64,000 nucleotides of DNA from Cytobacillus sp. NJ13 (GCA_030348385.1 JAUCFP010000006.1:3747501-3811500); one strand, 5' to 3'. Positions 40,131 through 49,236 are shown, counted from the stretch's first letter. Made by a program: numbers and translations. Notes: generated by a model not told the origin, from the sequence alone.

Positions 40131-40736
40131 ATGAAGAAACTGCTATTAACCGGATTTGAACCTTTTCTTGATTTTCCGATTAATCCGACAGAAAAGATTG
40201 TGAGTGCATTGGATGGCAAAGGAGTTGGAAACTATGAAATTATGGGACATCTTTTGCCGGTGGATTTTAATCTCGCACCTAAGAAAATAAAAGAGGAAGT
40301 AATGGAGAAAAAACCGGATGCGGTGATTTCTCTCGGGCTGGCTGCTGGCCGCACAGCAATCACACCCGAAAGAATTGCAATCAATTGCCAGGATGGGGAG
40401 CCGGACAATAGCGGAGTCGCCCCTGAAGACAAACTGATAGAGGAAAATGGTCCCGATGGCTATTTTTCAACCCTTCCGATCCGCCGGATGGTTAATAGAC
40501 TTAAAGAAGCGGGATATCCTGCATTCATCTCAAATACAGCGGGAACTTATCTATGCAATAATGTTATGTATTCCGTGCTCCATCTGCTGAAATCCACAAA
40601 CACTGAAGTACCGGCGGGTTTTGTCCATATTCCTGCTTCCCACGCACTGGCAGCAGCAGGCAAAAAGAGCATGGCAAGCTGGTCTGATGCGGATTTGCTG
40701 GACGCCATTACTCTTATCATCAGAGAATTGGATTAA
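40131..40736 (+). CDS. pcp: pyroglutamyl-peptidase I
   Basis: Cysteine peptidase (family C15) that removes N-terminal pyroglutamate. 201 aa, near the usual 200-215. N-terminal LLTGFEPFLDFPINPTEK; the triad is Glu80 (ITPERIAIN), Cys142 (AGTYLCNNVMY) and His166 (GFVHIPASHA). ATG 40131 follows cagggggag. Single gene with promoter and terminator. Confidence 0.96.
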   Translation: MKKLLLTGFEPFLDFPINPTEKIVSALDGKGVGNYEIMGHLLPVDFNLAPKKIKEEVMEKKPDAVISLGLAAGRTAITPERIAINCQDGEPDNSGVAPEDKLIEENGPDGYFSTLPIRRMVNRLKEAGYPAFISNTAGTYLCNNVMYSVLHLLKSTNTEVPAGFVHIPASHALAAAGKKSMASWSDADLLDAITLIIRELD

Positions 40737-40768
40737 GGAGCCGGACAGGCTCTTTTTTTTGCCCGGTT
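40737..40768 (+). terminator. terminator after pcp
   Basis: GAGCC and GGCTC around GGACA, followed by eight T. Confidence 0.78.
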
Positions 40769-40887
40769 TTTATTATTACTATAGTGTTTTCCTCTAATGC
40801 CCTAAAGTTTCTGCCAACCATGCTTATTGAATAAAACCCTTAAGTATCAACGGAGCAAAGGGTCTCTTTGAAAAAAATAAAATATAT

Positions 40888-40929
40888 TTCCAGCATGTAC
40901 TTGACCTGGAAATGATTTTTGTACATAAT
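40888..40929 (+). promoter_or_regulatory. SigA promoter of the symporter operon with inverted repeat
   Basis: TTGACC (40901-40906), 17-bp spacer, CATAAT (40924-40929). TTCCAG (40888-40893) and CTGGAA (40906-40911) are inverted around the -35 and could be an operator half-site pair. Confidence 0.65.
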
Positions 40930-41016
40930 GAAGTATGAATTTTCTTAAAATTAAATTAAGTCAGAAAACAACCAGGATGCCTATTATAAATCTTAAAGCG
41001 GAAAGCATTAGAAAAA

Positions 41017-41030
41017 TGATAGCGCTTTCT
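41017..41030 (+). promoter_or_regulatory. putative cre site (CcpA operator)
   Basis: TGATAGCGCTTTCT matches the cre consensus TGNNANCGNTNWCA except for the last base. It lies about 90 bp downstream of the promoter and just before the ribosome site of the first gene, a position suited to a CcpA roadblock. Confidence 0.6.
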
Positions 41031-41046
41031 AAAAGGGGGAACCAAA

Positions 41047-41229
41047 TTGCTTACGTTAGTGTCTATGATGATCATTACAGGGATTTGCCTTTTTCTTGCT
41101 TTAAGAAAAAAAAGGCCGATCTTCCTGGCAGTTCCATTTCTATCAATCTTTGCTTACTTCCTCGTTCAAATCATTCTTGTTCCCGCACCTTTCATGGATA
41201 CAGTCAAATTTATTTTCAGTTTAAGGTAA
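41047..41229 (+). CDS. 60-aa small membrane protein leading the symporter operon
   Basis: TTG 41047 follows aaaaggggga (41031-41040) with good spacing. Two predicted helices (LTLVSMMIITGICLFLAL and IFLAVPFLSIFAYFLVQIIL) joined by a basic RKKRP turn. No family recognised. A competing frame from 40935 has no ribosome site and no protein-like features. It is followed by a GC-rich stem-loop (CCGGGTCC/GGATCCGG, about 41239-41262) and then the symporter small subunit, so it may be an operon leader gene. Confidence 0.62.
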   Translation: MLTLVSMMIITGICLFLALRKKRPIFLAVPFLSIFAYFLVQIILVPAPFMDTVKFIFSLR

Positions 41230-41375
41230 TGGTTTTGTCCGGGTCCAGATAACGGATCCGGTGAAATAGCAGCGATTCAGCTGCAGATAACCAATAAAGG
41301 AGTGATTCCTGGCACTAAAGTCTGTTAATCAGAATTAAGAGTGGTGAATTTATCATTTTTACCGGGGGTGGAGTT

Positions 41376-41678
41376 TTGAAAAAAATTGATAAAAAAGTAG
41401 CGGACAGTTATTTCCGCGAAAAGACTCGGAATATGATCATTTATTTTGCTATTGGATTTCTTGCCTCTTTTGGCGTGGTCTTTTTTGCAGAACCATTAAG
41501 CGATATTACGATTAACGGATTTCCATTCCATTACTTTATGGGCGCACAGGGAGCTGTACTAACCTTTATCATTCTGCTGTTTGTTAATGCCAAAATGGGG
41601 GATGCCATTGACCGGAAATATGGAATTGATGAAAACAAAAATGAACAAATCAGTTCAGGGAAAGTTCTTGATCATTAA
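41376..41678 (+). CDS. DUF4212 symporter small subunit
   Basis: 100 aa with two transmembrane helices. NGFPFHYFMGAQGAVLTFII followed by LFVNAKMGDAIDRKYG is typical of the DUF4212 'putative solute:sodium symporter small subunit' proteins encoded with SSS-family transporters. TTG 41376 follows accgggggtgg. Probable partner of the next gene product in the membrane. Confidence 0.85.
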   Translation: MKKIDKKVADSYFREKTRNMIIYFAIGFLASFGVVFFAEPLSDITINGFPFHYFMGAQGAVLTFIILLFVNAKMGDAIDRKYGIDENKNEQISSGKVLDH

Positions 41679-41771
41679 TTAACGAAAAATGAGCGGCTGT
41701 TCAAGCCGCCGCTATAAACAGAGATAAAAGGGGCGTCATTAAAAATTTGTCCGTAAATAAGGGGGATGTCT

Positions 41772-43442
41772 TTGGATACGCAATTTTTGGTCTCATTATC
41801 CATTATTTTAGCTACATTTGCTTTGTATATTGGCATAGCCATTTATAATAAGGCAAAAGAGACATCGGAGTTTTATGTTGCTGGCCGCGGGGTGCCGCCA
41901 GTCTTTAATGGAATGGCGATAGGCGCCGACTGGATGAGTGCCGCTTCCTTTATCGGGATGGCGGGAACGATCATGCTCCTGGGCTATGACGGTCTTGCCT
42001 ATATTATGGGCTGGACGGGCGGTTACCTGCTCTTAACATTCCTATTGGCACCACAGCTGCGGAAATACGGCCGCTACACGGTTCCTGAATTCATTGGTGA
42101 CCGGTTTGACAGCCACACAGCCCGTGTGATTGCAGCCCTTTGTACAATCATCATCAGCTTCACCTATTCGATCGGACAGCTGTCCGGTTCAGGAGTGGTT
42201 ATCGGCCGCCTGTTCGAAATTGATGCAAAAATCGGCACAATGATTGGAGTGGTGCTTATTGCCTTTTATGCCGCATTCGGAGGTATGAAGGGGATTACAT
42301 GGACGCAGGTTGCTCAATATATCATTCTGATTATCGCTTACTTAATACCGGTTATTTTCATGTCACTGCAATTAACAGGTAACCCGATGCCATGGATTTC
42401 ATACGGTGAACTTGTTGGAAAAATGGGTGAGCTCGACCGCGAATTGGGAATCTCTGAATATTTTGCGCCATTCACAAATGGAACAAAGTGGCAGTTCCTT
42501 GCGCTTATGTTTACGCTGATGGCCGGTACAGCAGGCCTTCCGCACGTAATTGTCCGTTTCTATACGGTGTCAACAATGAAGGCTGCCCGCTGGTCAGGAG
42601 CATGGGCGTTATTATTTATTGGTTTGCTTTACTTATCTGCTCCTGCATACGCTGCATTTTCCCGTTTTATCCTTATGACACAGGTTGCCGGCAGCAAAAT
42701 TGCTGAGCTGCCTGCCTGGACGAAGACATGGGTAGATACAGGAAAGCTTCAGGTAGCGGATGGCAATGGCGATGGCGTGCTTCAATGGAACGAACTGATC
42801 ATCTCAAATGATATTGTCGTAATGGCCACACCAGAGATTGCCAACTTGGGGATGTTTGTTATTGGATTAGTGGCAGCAGGGGCAATGGCTGCTGCATTAT
42901 CAACAGCCGGCGGTTTGATGATTGCGATATCTTCTGCTTTTGCCCACGATATTTTTTACCGGGTGTTAAGACCGAATTCAACTGAAAAGACACGTCTTTC
43001 TGTTGCTCGATGGTCCATTGTAATCGCCACTCTTTTGGCAGGCCTTATCGCACTTAACCCTCCAGGAGCGATTACGCAAATTGTTGCCTGGGCATTTGCG
43101 CTTGCGACAGGAACATTCTTCCCGGCACTTGTTCTGGGTGTCTGGTGGAAGCGTTCAAACTCACAGGGGGTTATTGCCGGCTTGCTGGTGGGATTAGGTG
43201 TAACTTTGGCGTACATCTTTGCAGCTAAATATGGCGGCTATACAATCCTGGGTATTATTGATACAGGAGCTGGTGTGTTTGGTGCCGCTGCTGCATTTGC
43301 AGCTAATATCATTGTTTCTCTTATGACAGCTGCCCCTTCGCAAAAAATTCAGGAGGAAGTTATGGATCTTCGCTATCCGGAGCAAATGGTCTATAAAGAT
43401 GGTGAAGTATGGATGAACGATGATGGATCAAAACCTGTATAA
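41772..43442 (+). CDS. sodium:solute symporter (SSS family, acetate-transporter-like)
   Basis: About 556-aa secondary transporter with 13-14 helices. Typical SSS segments: KAKETSEFYVAGRGVPPVFN, MAIGADWMSAASFIGMAGTI and AAALSTAGGLMIAISSAFAHD. It resembles the ActP/VC2705-type branch that pairs with a DUF4212 small subunit. An insert of about 45 residues contains ADGNGDGVLQWNELI, which looks like a calcium EF-hand loop and suggests extracellular Ca2+ binding. TTG 41772 is 6 nt after aaggggg; ATG 41766 directly abuts that site. Substrate is likely acetate or a similar carboxylate by family and by cre control, not proven. The stop overlaps the next gene by 23 bp. Confidence 0.88.
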   Translation: MDTQFLVSLSIILATFALYIGIAIYNKAKETSEFYVAGRGVPPVFNGMAIGADWMSAASFIGMAGTIMLLGYDGLAYIMGWTGGYLLLTFLLAPQLRKYGRYTVPEFIGDRFDSHTARVIAALCTIIISFTYSIGQLSGSGVVIGRLFEIDAKIGTMIGVVLIAFYAAFGGMKGITWTQVAQYIILIIAYLIPVIFMSLQLTGNPMPWISYGELVGKMGELDRELGISEYFAPFTNGTKWQFLALMFTLMAGTAGLPHVIVRFYTVSTMKAARWSGAWALLFIGLLYLSAPAYAAFSRFILMTQVAGSKIAELPAWTKTWVDTGKLQVADGNGDGVLQWNELIISNDIVVMATPEIANLGMFVIGLVAAGAMAAALSTAGGLMIAISSAFAHDIFYRVLRPNSTEKTRLSVARWSIVIATLLAGLIALNPPGAITQIVAWAFALATGTFFPALVLGVWWKRSNSQGVIAGLLVGLGVTLAYIFAAKYGGYTILGIIDTGAGVFGAAAAFAANIIVSLMTAAPSQKIQEEVMDLRYPEQMVYKDGEVWMNDDGSKPV

Positions 43443-45333
43443 CCTATACCATTTGGAGGCTGTGCGGCTTCACCCCTTTTTTCATGGGGTGGAATCTGAT
43501 ACAGCCCTTTCACTTCTTTCTTTGTGTGAAGTCCGCCGCTATGGAAAAAATGACATTATCCTGAAAAAAGATAAACCGCGTGAAGGCCTTCTGCTCATAT
43601 TAGAAGGTCTTTCAGAGGTTTTAGTGAAGAATGAACACAATGGGAGGGAAGAAGTACTTGAAGTAGTCCAGGCAGGGGAATTGATTGTTTTTTCAAGCCT
43701 CGCCGATTTCCTGGGAGTTTCTAAACAGATCGATACAGAGTCAATGGTCGAAGTCAAAGCCGCCAGCGAGGTAAGGGCGATGTTCATTCCGTTTGAGGTG
43801 TTGAGAAAAAGATGGGATGACCCTGCTGTTCATGATTACTTGCTGGCGCAGGTAGCCATCAGATTGAAAGATGTCTACGCTTCTCTTGCAGAACAGGTAA
43901 AGCGAGCGACAGATTATGGAGAAAGTGATGTATTCATGATCAGAGTTCAGGATGTCATGAGCAGTGAGGCAGCCGCAGTCAGTCCAGCCGCAACCGTTCA
44001 GGAGGCCGCAAAATTAATGCATAATAGAAAAATCAGTTCGGTCCTCGTTGCAGAGAATGATTGCTTAAAGGGGATTATTACGGAAAGAGACATAGTGGAA
44101 CGGGTAGCTGCTAAAGGTGCTGATTTATCTGCTCAAGCAAGAACCATAATGACAGTAAACCCAGTCACGATATCAAGGTTTGCGTATTATTATGACGCCC
44201 TCTCTCTGATTCTGTTAAAGGGGGTCAAACACCTGCCTGTCATGGAAGATTCCAAGGTGGCGGGGATAGTGACACTATCAGATTTGCTGAGAAGGAAAAA
44301 CGAGAATGTGATGAAGACAGTTCAAAAAATTGAAAAAGCCGACCGGGACAGTCTTCCACAAATCAAAACCGGCATCTATGACATTATTGATTCTTTAATA
44401 AGGGACCGTGCTCCCATATTTAAAATGCTTGAAATCATTACAAAGTTATACGATCGCCTGGCAGGCAGAATTATAGCTCTATCTATTTCTGAACTGAAAG
44501 AAAAAGGTTTGCAGCAGCCATGCGAATTTGCTTTCTATCAAATGGGCTCAAGCGGACGTGGAGAACAGTTCATACTCACAGATCAGGACCATTTCCTGGT
44601 TTATGAGAGTCATTCAGAAGATGCCTCGGCATTTTTTGAAGAGCTGGGAAAAAGAATCACCTCTAATATGGAAGCAGCTGGCTATGCACGCTGCAAAGGG
44701 TTCATGATGTGCAGTGAACAGAAATGGCGCGGCTCACTGACAGTTTGGGAAGAGAGGCTGCGAACATGGATGCTCCATTCAACAAATGACCATTTATTAT
44801 TAGCGCAAAACTTCTTTTCCTATCGGCTAATTGCGGGGAGTGAAGAACTGCATGCAAAATTTGAAGCGCTGGCCGCTGAACAGATTAAACGGTTCAGAAT
44901 TTTTTTATTCCGGCTGGCACAGCTGGAGAAGGAACATGCCATACCTACCCTGGATCAGCCGATCCGATCCCTATTCAAGCTGCATCGAAAGAACATTGAT
45001 ATGAAAAAAGATATTCTATTTCCCTATCACCATAGTCTGCAGATACTGTCACTTGTACATGGGAAACTATCAGGCACACCACTGGAAAAAATAGATTTTC
45101 TGCAGGAGAAACAGGTATTCTCAAAGGAGCTTGCGCACGATTTGAGAGGGTCTGTAAGCACTATTATGACATTGTATGTCACCCAGCGCTGGCAGCAGGA
45201 AAAATCAGGTGCCGCTCTCTCTTCCGTTGTCTCATTTACAAGAATGTCTACCCGTGAAAAAGAAGAATTAATTCTAAGCTTAAAGACATTAAGGGTGCTG
45301 CAGAGCCAGGCAATCGCTGGATTCTCTCTATAG
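43420..45333 (+). CDS. cNMP-binding/CBS/DUF294 nucleotidyltransferase-like regulator
   Basis: 637-aa cytosolic protein. Order: cyclic-nucleotide-binding-like beta barrel (about residues 15-135), two CBS domains (about 175-292, VQDVMSSEAAAVSPAATVQE and KGVKHLPVMEDSKVAGIVTL), a DUF294 nucleotidyltransferase-like domain (about 315-460, GSSGRGEQFILTDQDH with the DxD metal pair, GlnD-like) and a C-terminal DUF294-associated domain. It is repeatedly found with SSS transporters, implying control of transport or carbon use, possibly by nucleotidylation. ATG 43420 lies within the symporter gene, so translation is coupled. Confidence 0.88.
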   Translation: MMDQNLYNLYHLEAVRLHPFFHGVESDTALSLLSLCEVRRYGKNDIILKKDKPREGLLLILEGLSEVLVKNEHNGREEVLEVVQAGELIVFSSLADFLGVSKQIDTESMVEVKAASEVRAMFIPFEVLRKRWDDPAVHDYLLAQVAIRLKDVYASLAEQVKRATDYGESDVFMIRVQDVMSSEAAAVSPAATVQEAAKLMHNRKISSVLVAENDCLKGIITERDIVERVAAKGADLSAQARTIMTVNPVTISRFAYYYDALSLILLKGVKHLPVMEDSKVAGIVTLSDLLRRKNENVMKTVQKIEKADRDSLPQIKTGIYDIIDSLIRDRAPIFKMLEIITKLYDRLAGRIIALSISELKEKGLQQPCEFAFYQMGSSGRGEQFILTDQDHFLVYESHSEDASAFFEELGKRITSNMEAAGYARCKGFMMCSEQKWRGSLTVWEERLRTWMLHSTNDHLLLAQNFFSYRLIAGSEELHAKFEALAAEQIKRFRIFLFRLAQLEKEHAIPTLDQPIRSLFKLHRKNIDMKKDILFPYHHSLQILSLVHGKLSGTPLEKIDFLQEKQVFSKELAHDLRGSVSTIMTLYVTQRWQQEKSGAALSSVVSFTRMSTREKEELILSLKTLRVLQSQAIAGFSL

Positions 45334-45351
45334 ATATGAAAGGAGGCTGGT

Positions 45352-46017
45352 ATGTTTTTTCTCAGAAAAAATGTGACATGTTCCTTAACATATGAGAACA
45401 TTCCGTTATCCACTCCGCTTGAAGATCTGAGTTTTGTTGTATTTGATACTGAAACAACAGGATTTCGAGTATCTGCGGCCGACCGGATCATTGAGATAGG
45501 TGCCGTCCTGGTAAAAGGATTTCAAGTGCAGGAAAAGGACCTTTTTCAGACATATGTTAACCCAAAACGACAAATTTCTCGGGAAATAAAAGAATTAACC
45601 TCTATTTCCGATGAGCTGGTAAAAGACGCTCCGCAGGCATTGGAAGCTATTCAGAGCTTTTTTGACTATGTCGAATCAAGGGAAGCTGTATGCCTGGTTG
45701 GCCATTATGTAGGCTTTGATGCACTTGCTATCAAAAGTGAATTTAAGCGGGAAAAGCTTTCTTTAAAAAATTTCCTTACCATCGACACGCTGGATTTGAT
45801 TGGCTTTATCGCACCGTCCTATGATATGCGCGACCTTGAGAGATATGCCATGGCATTCGGCACCCGTATATATGATCGCCATAGTGCAGAAGGGGATGCT
45901 TTAACTGCGGCTTACCTATTTGTTGAATTGCTTTTTCAATTTCAGCAGAGGGGCCATAGAACTTGGGGGGAATTGATTAAAGCAACTCACAGCCAAATGA
46001 GATCTCTGCATTTTTGA
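45352..46017 (+). CDS. DnaQ-like 3'-5' exonuclease (DEDDh)
   Basis: 221 aa. Motif I is VVFDTETTGFRV, with IIEIGAVLV; motif II GHYVGFDALAIKSEF; motif III DRHSAEGDALTAAYL, giving the DEDDh set. The family trims DNA or RNA 3' ends; here the gene is 18 bp after the DUF294 regulator, in the same operon as a symporter, a pairing seen in other bacteria whose logic is unclear. ATG 45352 follows gaaaggaggc. Confidence 0.9.
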   Translation: MFFLRKNVTCSLTYENIPLSTPLEDLSFVVFDTETTGFRVSAADRIIEIGAVLVKGFQVQEKDLFQTYVNPKRQISREIKELTSISDELVKDAPQALEAIQSFFDYVESREAVCLVGHYVGFDALAIKSEFKREKLSLKNFLTIDTLDLIGFIAPSYDMRDLERYAMAFGTRIYDRHSAEGDALTAAYLFVELLFQFQQRGHRTWGELIKATHSQMRSLHF

Positions 46018-46032
46018 GCTTCAGAAGCCTAT

Positions 46033-46068
46033 GGTTGGCATGTTGATGAGCGGGTGGGCGATGTGGTT
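46033..46068. repeat. GT-rich repeat, family GGTTGATATGTTGGTGG
   Basis: GGTTGGCATGTTGATGAGCG at 46033-46052 followed by ggtgggcgatgtggtt. A more diverged copy than those at 5989 and 20324. Confidence 0.5.
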
Positions 46069-46076
46069 AAACCAAT

Positions 46077-46103
46077 GGAAAGCCGGCAGAATGCGGCTTT
46101 CCA
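46077..46103. terminator. hairpin between convergent exonuclease and LysM genes
   Basis: GGAAAGCCG (46077-46085) pairs with CGGCTTTCC (46094-46102). T-tracts are short on both strands; it probably serves both genes. Confidence 0.6.
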
Positions 46104-46108
46104 TACCT

Positions 46109-46747
46109 TTACTGTATATCAATCAGTGCTCCGTCCTTATATATCACCAGGACTTCTTTTCCAGACATTTTTTGAAAGGTCTGTGCTGTTCCATAAGGTA
46201 CCTTCAATGTGAAATAATCATTCCCGTTTTTAAATTCTACCGTAAAATTGTCTGCCGCACCGGTGATGACTGCTTTTATTCTGGAAATATCACCTTTAAT
46301 GGTCAATTTCTGATTAATGAGTACCATATCACTTTTTAACTTGTTCAATGTTTTCAATTCATTGACATTCATGCGGTAGCGATTTGCGATTCCCCATAGT
46401 GTATCTCCTGGCACAACGGTATAAACAGCTGTCTCATTATTAAAGGGTTCTTCTGTATGGCGCTCAGTCCGGACCTCCAGTGATTGGCCTGGATGGATCG
46501 TGTCAGACTTAAGGCGGTTAACCGCTTTCAATTCTTTAACAGTCATATCATGTTTCCTGGAGATTTTATATAAAGTATCTCCCTGCTTCACTTTGTAGGA
46601 GCCCGTCAATGCCTGTGCTTCTTTTGCTGAAGCGCTGAAACCGGCTGATGCGATTACTGCAGCAAAAACAGTGCTGGCTGCCGCCATTCCTCTTGCTTTT
46701 ATCTTTTTTCTTTTATCATTTAGAATCCTTTCCTTGCGTGTTTGCAT
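46109..46747 (-). CDS. secreted protein with two LysM domains
   Basis: 212 aa. Basic N-terminus and signal helix (MAAASTVFAAVIASAGFSAS) end near residue 46. Two LysM modules follow (QGDTLYKISRKHDMTVKELK and PGDTLWGIANRYRMNVNELK), then a C-terminal segment of about 55 residues (FTVEFKNGNDYFTLKVPYGT) without a recognised catalytic domain. Likely peptidoglycan-associated; no enzyme activity is indicated. ATG 46747 follows agataggatg. Located upstream of and divergent from spoIIID. Confidence 0.82.
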   Translation of the reverse strand: MQTRKERILNDKRKKIKARGMAAASTVFAAVIASAGFSASAKEAQALTGSYKVKQGDTLYKISRKHDMTVKELKAVNRLKSDTIHPGQSLEVRTERHTEEPFNNETAVYTVVPGDTLWGIANRYRMNVNELKTLNKLKSDMVLINQKLTIKGDISRIKAVITGAADNFTVEFKNGNDYFTLKVPYGTAQTFQKMSGKEVLVIYKDGALIDIQ

Positions 46748-47440
46748 ACTATGTTCATCCTATCTGTTGGAATATTGTGGTTTTATAACCAATTAAATGA
46801 ATTGTTTTCCGAAAAAAATAGTACGGTATAAATATCTGCTTCACAATAGGGAGGAGTTCCTGGCTCTTTACCCTTGTTTCGGAAAATGTATATAGTTCAA
46901 TACGCTCTGTAATTCCTATAAATATGCAATTATCTGCTGCTAAAGAAATTGTTTGTTGACTTAAAGATGAATTACCCGGCAATGAAGGATTTTGTCGAAT
47001 CTGCGGGAAAAGTCCCGAGTCTTAGCAATGGAACAATTAAAATTAGGCAAGTTTTCACTGGCCTTTAGACTGCTTGATTTTCAAATACCCCAAAGAATTT
47101 ATTGAAAACATTTCTAATTTTTGGCCTCCAGATGTCCTATTTTCAAAAAATTTACACAAAACCTTGTCCCTATTGAGTTTTTCGTGCATATTACTTCAAC
47201 CAAGCTAATAAACTGTTACAAACCTTACAAAGAGAATGTATGAGGTGAGGGATCGTTTTACTAAAACTAATGAATATGTTGAGGACATGTTTAATTATCG
47301 CAAGCTGAAAGCAAGCCTTTCAGGCGCATGCACGATTAAGTTCATTTAATCAGGAATCCATGCGGAATACAGTTAAAGACCAGACAGAAAGCGAGTCTCA
47401 TTTCACACTTCTCACATCCAAATCGGGGAGGGCGAGTGGT
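46748..47440. other. gene-free stretch before spoIIID
   Basis: I see no convincing gene. A 75-codon minus-strand frame (46755-46982) has no ribosome site and overlaps the LysM upstream region. The only signal assigned is a SigE-like promoter at 47184-47214. Confidence 0.5.
47184..47214 (+). promoter_or_regulatory. putative SigE promoter of spoIIID
   Basis: GTGCATATT (47184-47192), 14-bp spacer, AATAAACT (47207-47214). Good -35; the -10 lacks the first C. It would give a leader of about 220 nt. Confidence 0.45.
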
Positions 47441-47713
47441 GTGCACGATTACATCAAAGAGAGAACTATCAAGATTGGAAAGTATATCGTGGAGACGAAA
47501 AAAACGGTTCGCGTAATCGCGAAGGAGTTTGGCGTATCCAAAAGTACAGTCCATAAAGACTTGACGGAAAGATTACCTGAAATCAATCCTGAACTGGCAA
47601 ACGAAGTAAAGGAAATCCTGGATTATCATAAATCGATCCGCCATCTGCGCGGCGGTGAAGCAACTAAAATGAAATACAAAAAAGAGGAAATGGAAGAAGA
47701 GCCAGTTAAATGA
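47441..47713 (+). CDS. spoIIID: stage III sporulation transcription factor SpoIIID
   Basis: 90-aa mother-cell DNA-binding protein that represses or activates many SigE genes and sigK. The sequence MHDYIKERTIKIGKYIVETK and the HTH VRVIAKEFGVSKSTVHKDL are almost identical to B. subtilis. GTG 47441 follows ggggagg; upstream codons from 47360 are not part of the family. Upstream of mbl as in Bacillus. It ends EEEPVK without the longer B. subtilis tail. Confidence 0.97.
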   Translation: MHDYIKERTIKIGKYIVETKKTVRVIAKEFGVSKSTVHKDLTERLPEINPELANEVKEILDYHKSIRHLRGGEATKMKYKKEEMEEEPVK

Positions 47714-48234
47714 AAAGAATCAAAAGGCGCTGATAAAGGCGTCAAAGGATAAAGACTGCCGTTTTTAGCTATGACATGGCAATTTTTCTTTTGCTGTACA
47801 TGATGAACCTTCATGCGGCTCCAGGGGCTAAAAGATCATAAGCTGTTTCCATGGCCTGAACCAAGGCTTTGCTCTATGGATTTAAGCCCCTTCCTAAGTC
47901 GCCTGCATCTATTTCCCCATTTCGACAAAAACCCTCAAAAAGTCTCACAAAATCTGTCAAAATGTTACTGCTTTCACAAGGAATGTGTTAAAATATAAAA
48001 TTAGGATAGAACTTGGTTCGTAAAGACTAGGACTCCTAAAGAAAACGCCGGGCAAAATCATTTCTTTTTAAAAAGAACTGATTTTTTTGCGTGGCTTAAA
48101 CTGCTGTTGCGAATAATGACTGAACATCTAACAAAAAAATTAATAAGCGAAGTTCGCTTTAAGAATGCCTAAATAGAGAGAGCCTTCAAAGGTGCGGACA
48201 GAAGCTGGCCATTTTGCAAGGAGGAAAAAAAGAA
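47714..48234. other. gene-free stretch between spoIIID and mbl
   Basis: No gene supported. A weak SigA-like pair, TTACTG (47965-47970), 18-bp spacer, TAAAAT (47989-47994), may serve mbl. Around 48053-48090 GCAAAATCA and TGATTTTTTTGC can pair around CTTTTTAAAAAG, a terminator-like hairpin in the leader. Confidence 0.45.
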
Positions 48235-49236
48235 ATGTTTGCTAGGGATATTGGGATTGATTTAGGAACTGCCAACGTGCTAATCCACGTTAAAGGTCGC
48301 GGAATTGTGCTGAATGAACCATCTGTAGTGGCAATTGATAAAAATACAAACAAAGTACTGGCCGTAGGTGAAGAGGCGCGCCGCATGGTCGGACGTACGC
48401 CAGGGAACATTGTGGCAATCCGCCCGCTAAAAGACGGGGTTATTGCTGACTTTGATGTGACAGAAGCGATGCTGAAGCACTTTATCAACAAACTGAATGT
48501 TAAAGGCTTCTTATCAAAGCCGCGCATTTTAATCTGCTGCCCCACAAATGTTACAGGTGTTGAACAGAAGGCGATTAGGGAAGCTGCTGAAAAAAGCGGC
48601 GGCAAAAAAGTATATCTTGAAGAAGAACCAAAAGTGGCGGCAATCGGAGCAGGCATGGATATCTTCCAGCCGAGCGGAAACATGGTTGTCGATATCGGCG
48701 GCGGTACAACAGACGTGGCGGTTTTATCCATGGGAGACATTGTTACGTCTTCATCCATAAAGATGGCCGGTGATAAATTTGACAATGAAATTCTTCAATA
48801 TATCAAAAAAGAGTACAAGCTTCTAATCGGCGAAAGAACGGCCGAAAATATTAAAGTAACCATTGGAACCGTATTCCCTGGCGGCAAAAATGAGGAAATG
48901 GAAATCCGCGGCCGTGACATGGTGTCAGGTCTTCCAAGAACCATTACAGTTCGTTCCGATGAAGTTCAGGGTGCTCTGGCTGAATCCGTTGAAGTCATCG
49001 TACAGGCTGCTAAAAGCGTGCTGGAACGCACACCGCCTGAACTGTCTGCAGACATCATTGACCGCGGGGTTATTTTAACAGGCGGCGGGGCCCTTCTTCA
49101 CGGAATCGACCAGCTTTTGGCAGAAGAGCTGAAAGTCCCTGTCTTAATTGCCGAAAACCCGATGGATTGCGTAGCCGTTGGAACAGGCATTATGCTTGAT
49201 AATATTGATAAGCTTCCTAAGAAGAAGCTTTTATAA
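48235..49236 (+). CDS. mbl: MreB-like actin homologue Mbl
   Basis: 333 aa, the B. subtilis length. Actin-fold ATPase guiding cylindrical wall synthesis with MreB and the elongasome. Phosphate-1 motif DIGIDLGTANVLIHV, phosphate-2 DIGGGTTDVAVLS and adenosine motif ILTGGGALLHGIDQLL are intact. ATG 48235 follows aaggaggaa. Its place after spoIIID and before flhO identifies it as mbl rather than mreB or mreBH. Confidence 0.97.
   Translation: MFARDIGIDLGTANVLIHVKGRGIVLNEPSVVAIDKNTNKVLAVGEEARRMVGRTPGNIVAIRPLKDGVIADFDVTEAMLKHFINKLNVKGFLSKPRILICCPTNVTGVEQKAIREAAEKSGGKKVYLEEEPKVAAIGAGMDIFQPSGNMVVDIGGGTTDVAVLSMGDIVTSSSIKMAGDKFDNEILQYIKKEYKLLIGERTAENIKVTIGTVFPGGKNEEMEIRGRDMVSGLPRTITVRSDEVQGALAESVEVIVQAAKSVLERTPPELSADIIDRGVILTGGGALLHGIDQLLAEELKVPVLIAENPMDCVAVGTGIMLDNIDKLPKKKLL

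Noticed and set aside
40935..41252. 105-codon frame overlapping the 60-aa membrane peptide
   Set aside because: No ribosome site, spans the leader and cre site, and lacks protein-like composition.
46755..46982. 75-codon minus-strand frame upstream of the LysM gene
   Set aside because: TTG start without a ribosome site, no recognisable family, and it would place its end directly against the LysM start region; left unannotated.
48001..48100. Riboswitch in the mbl leader
   Set aside because: A terminator-like AT-rich hairpin is present, but no conserved aptamer core that I recognise.
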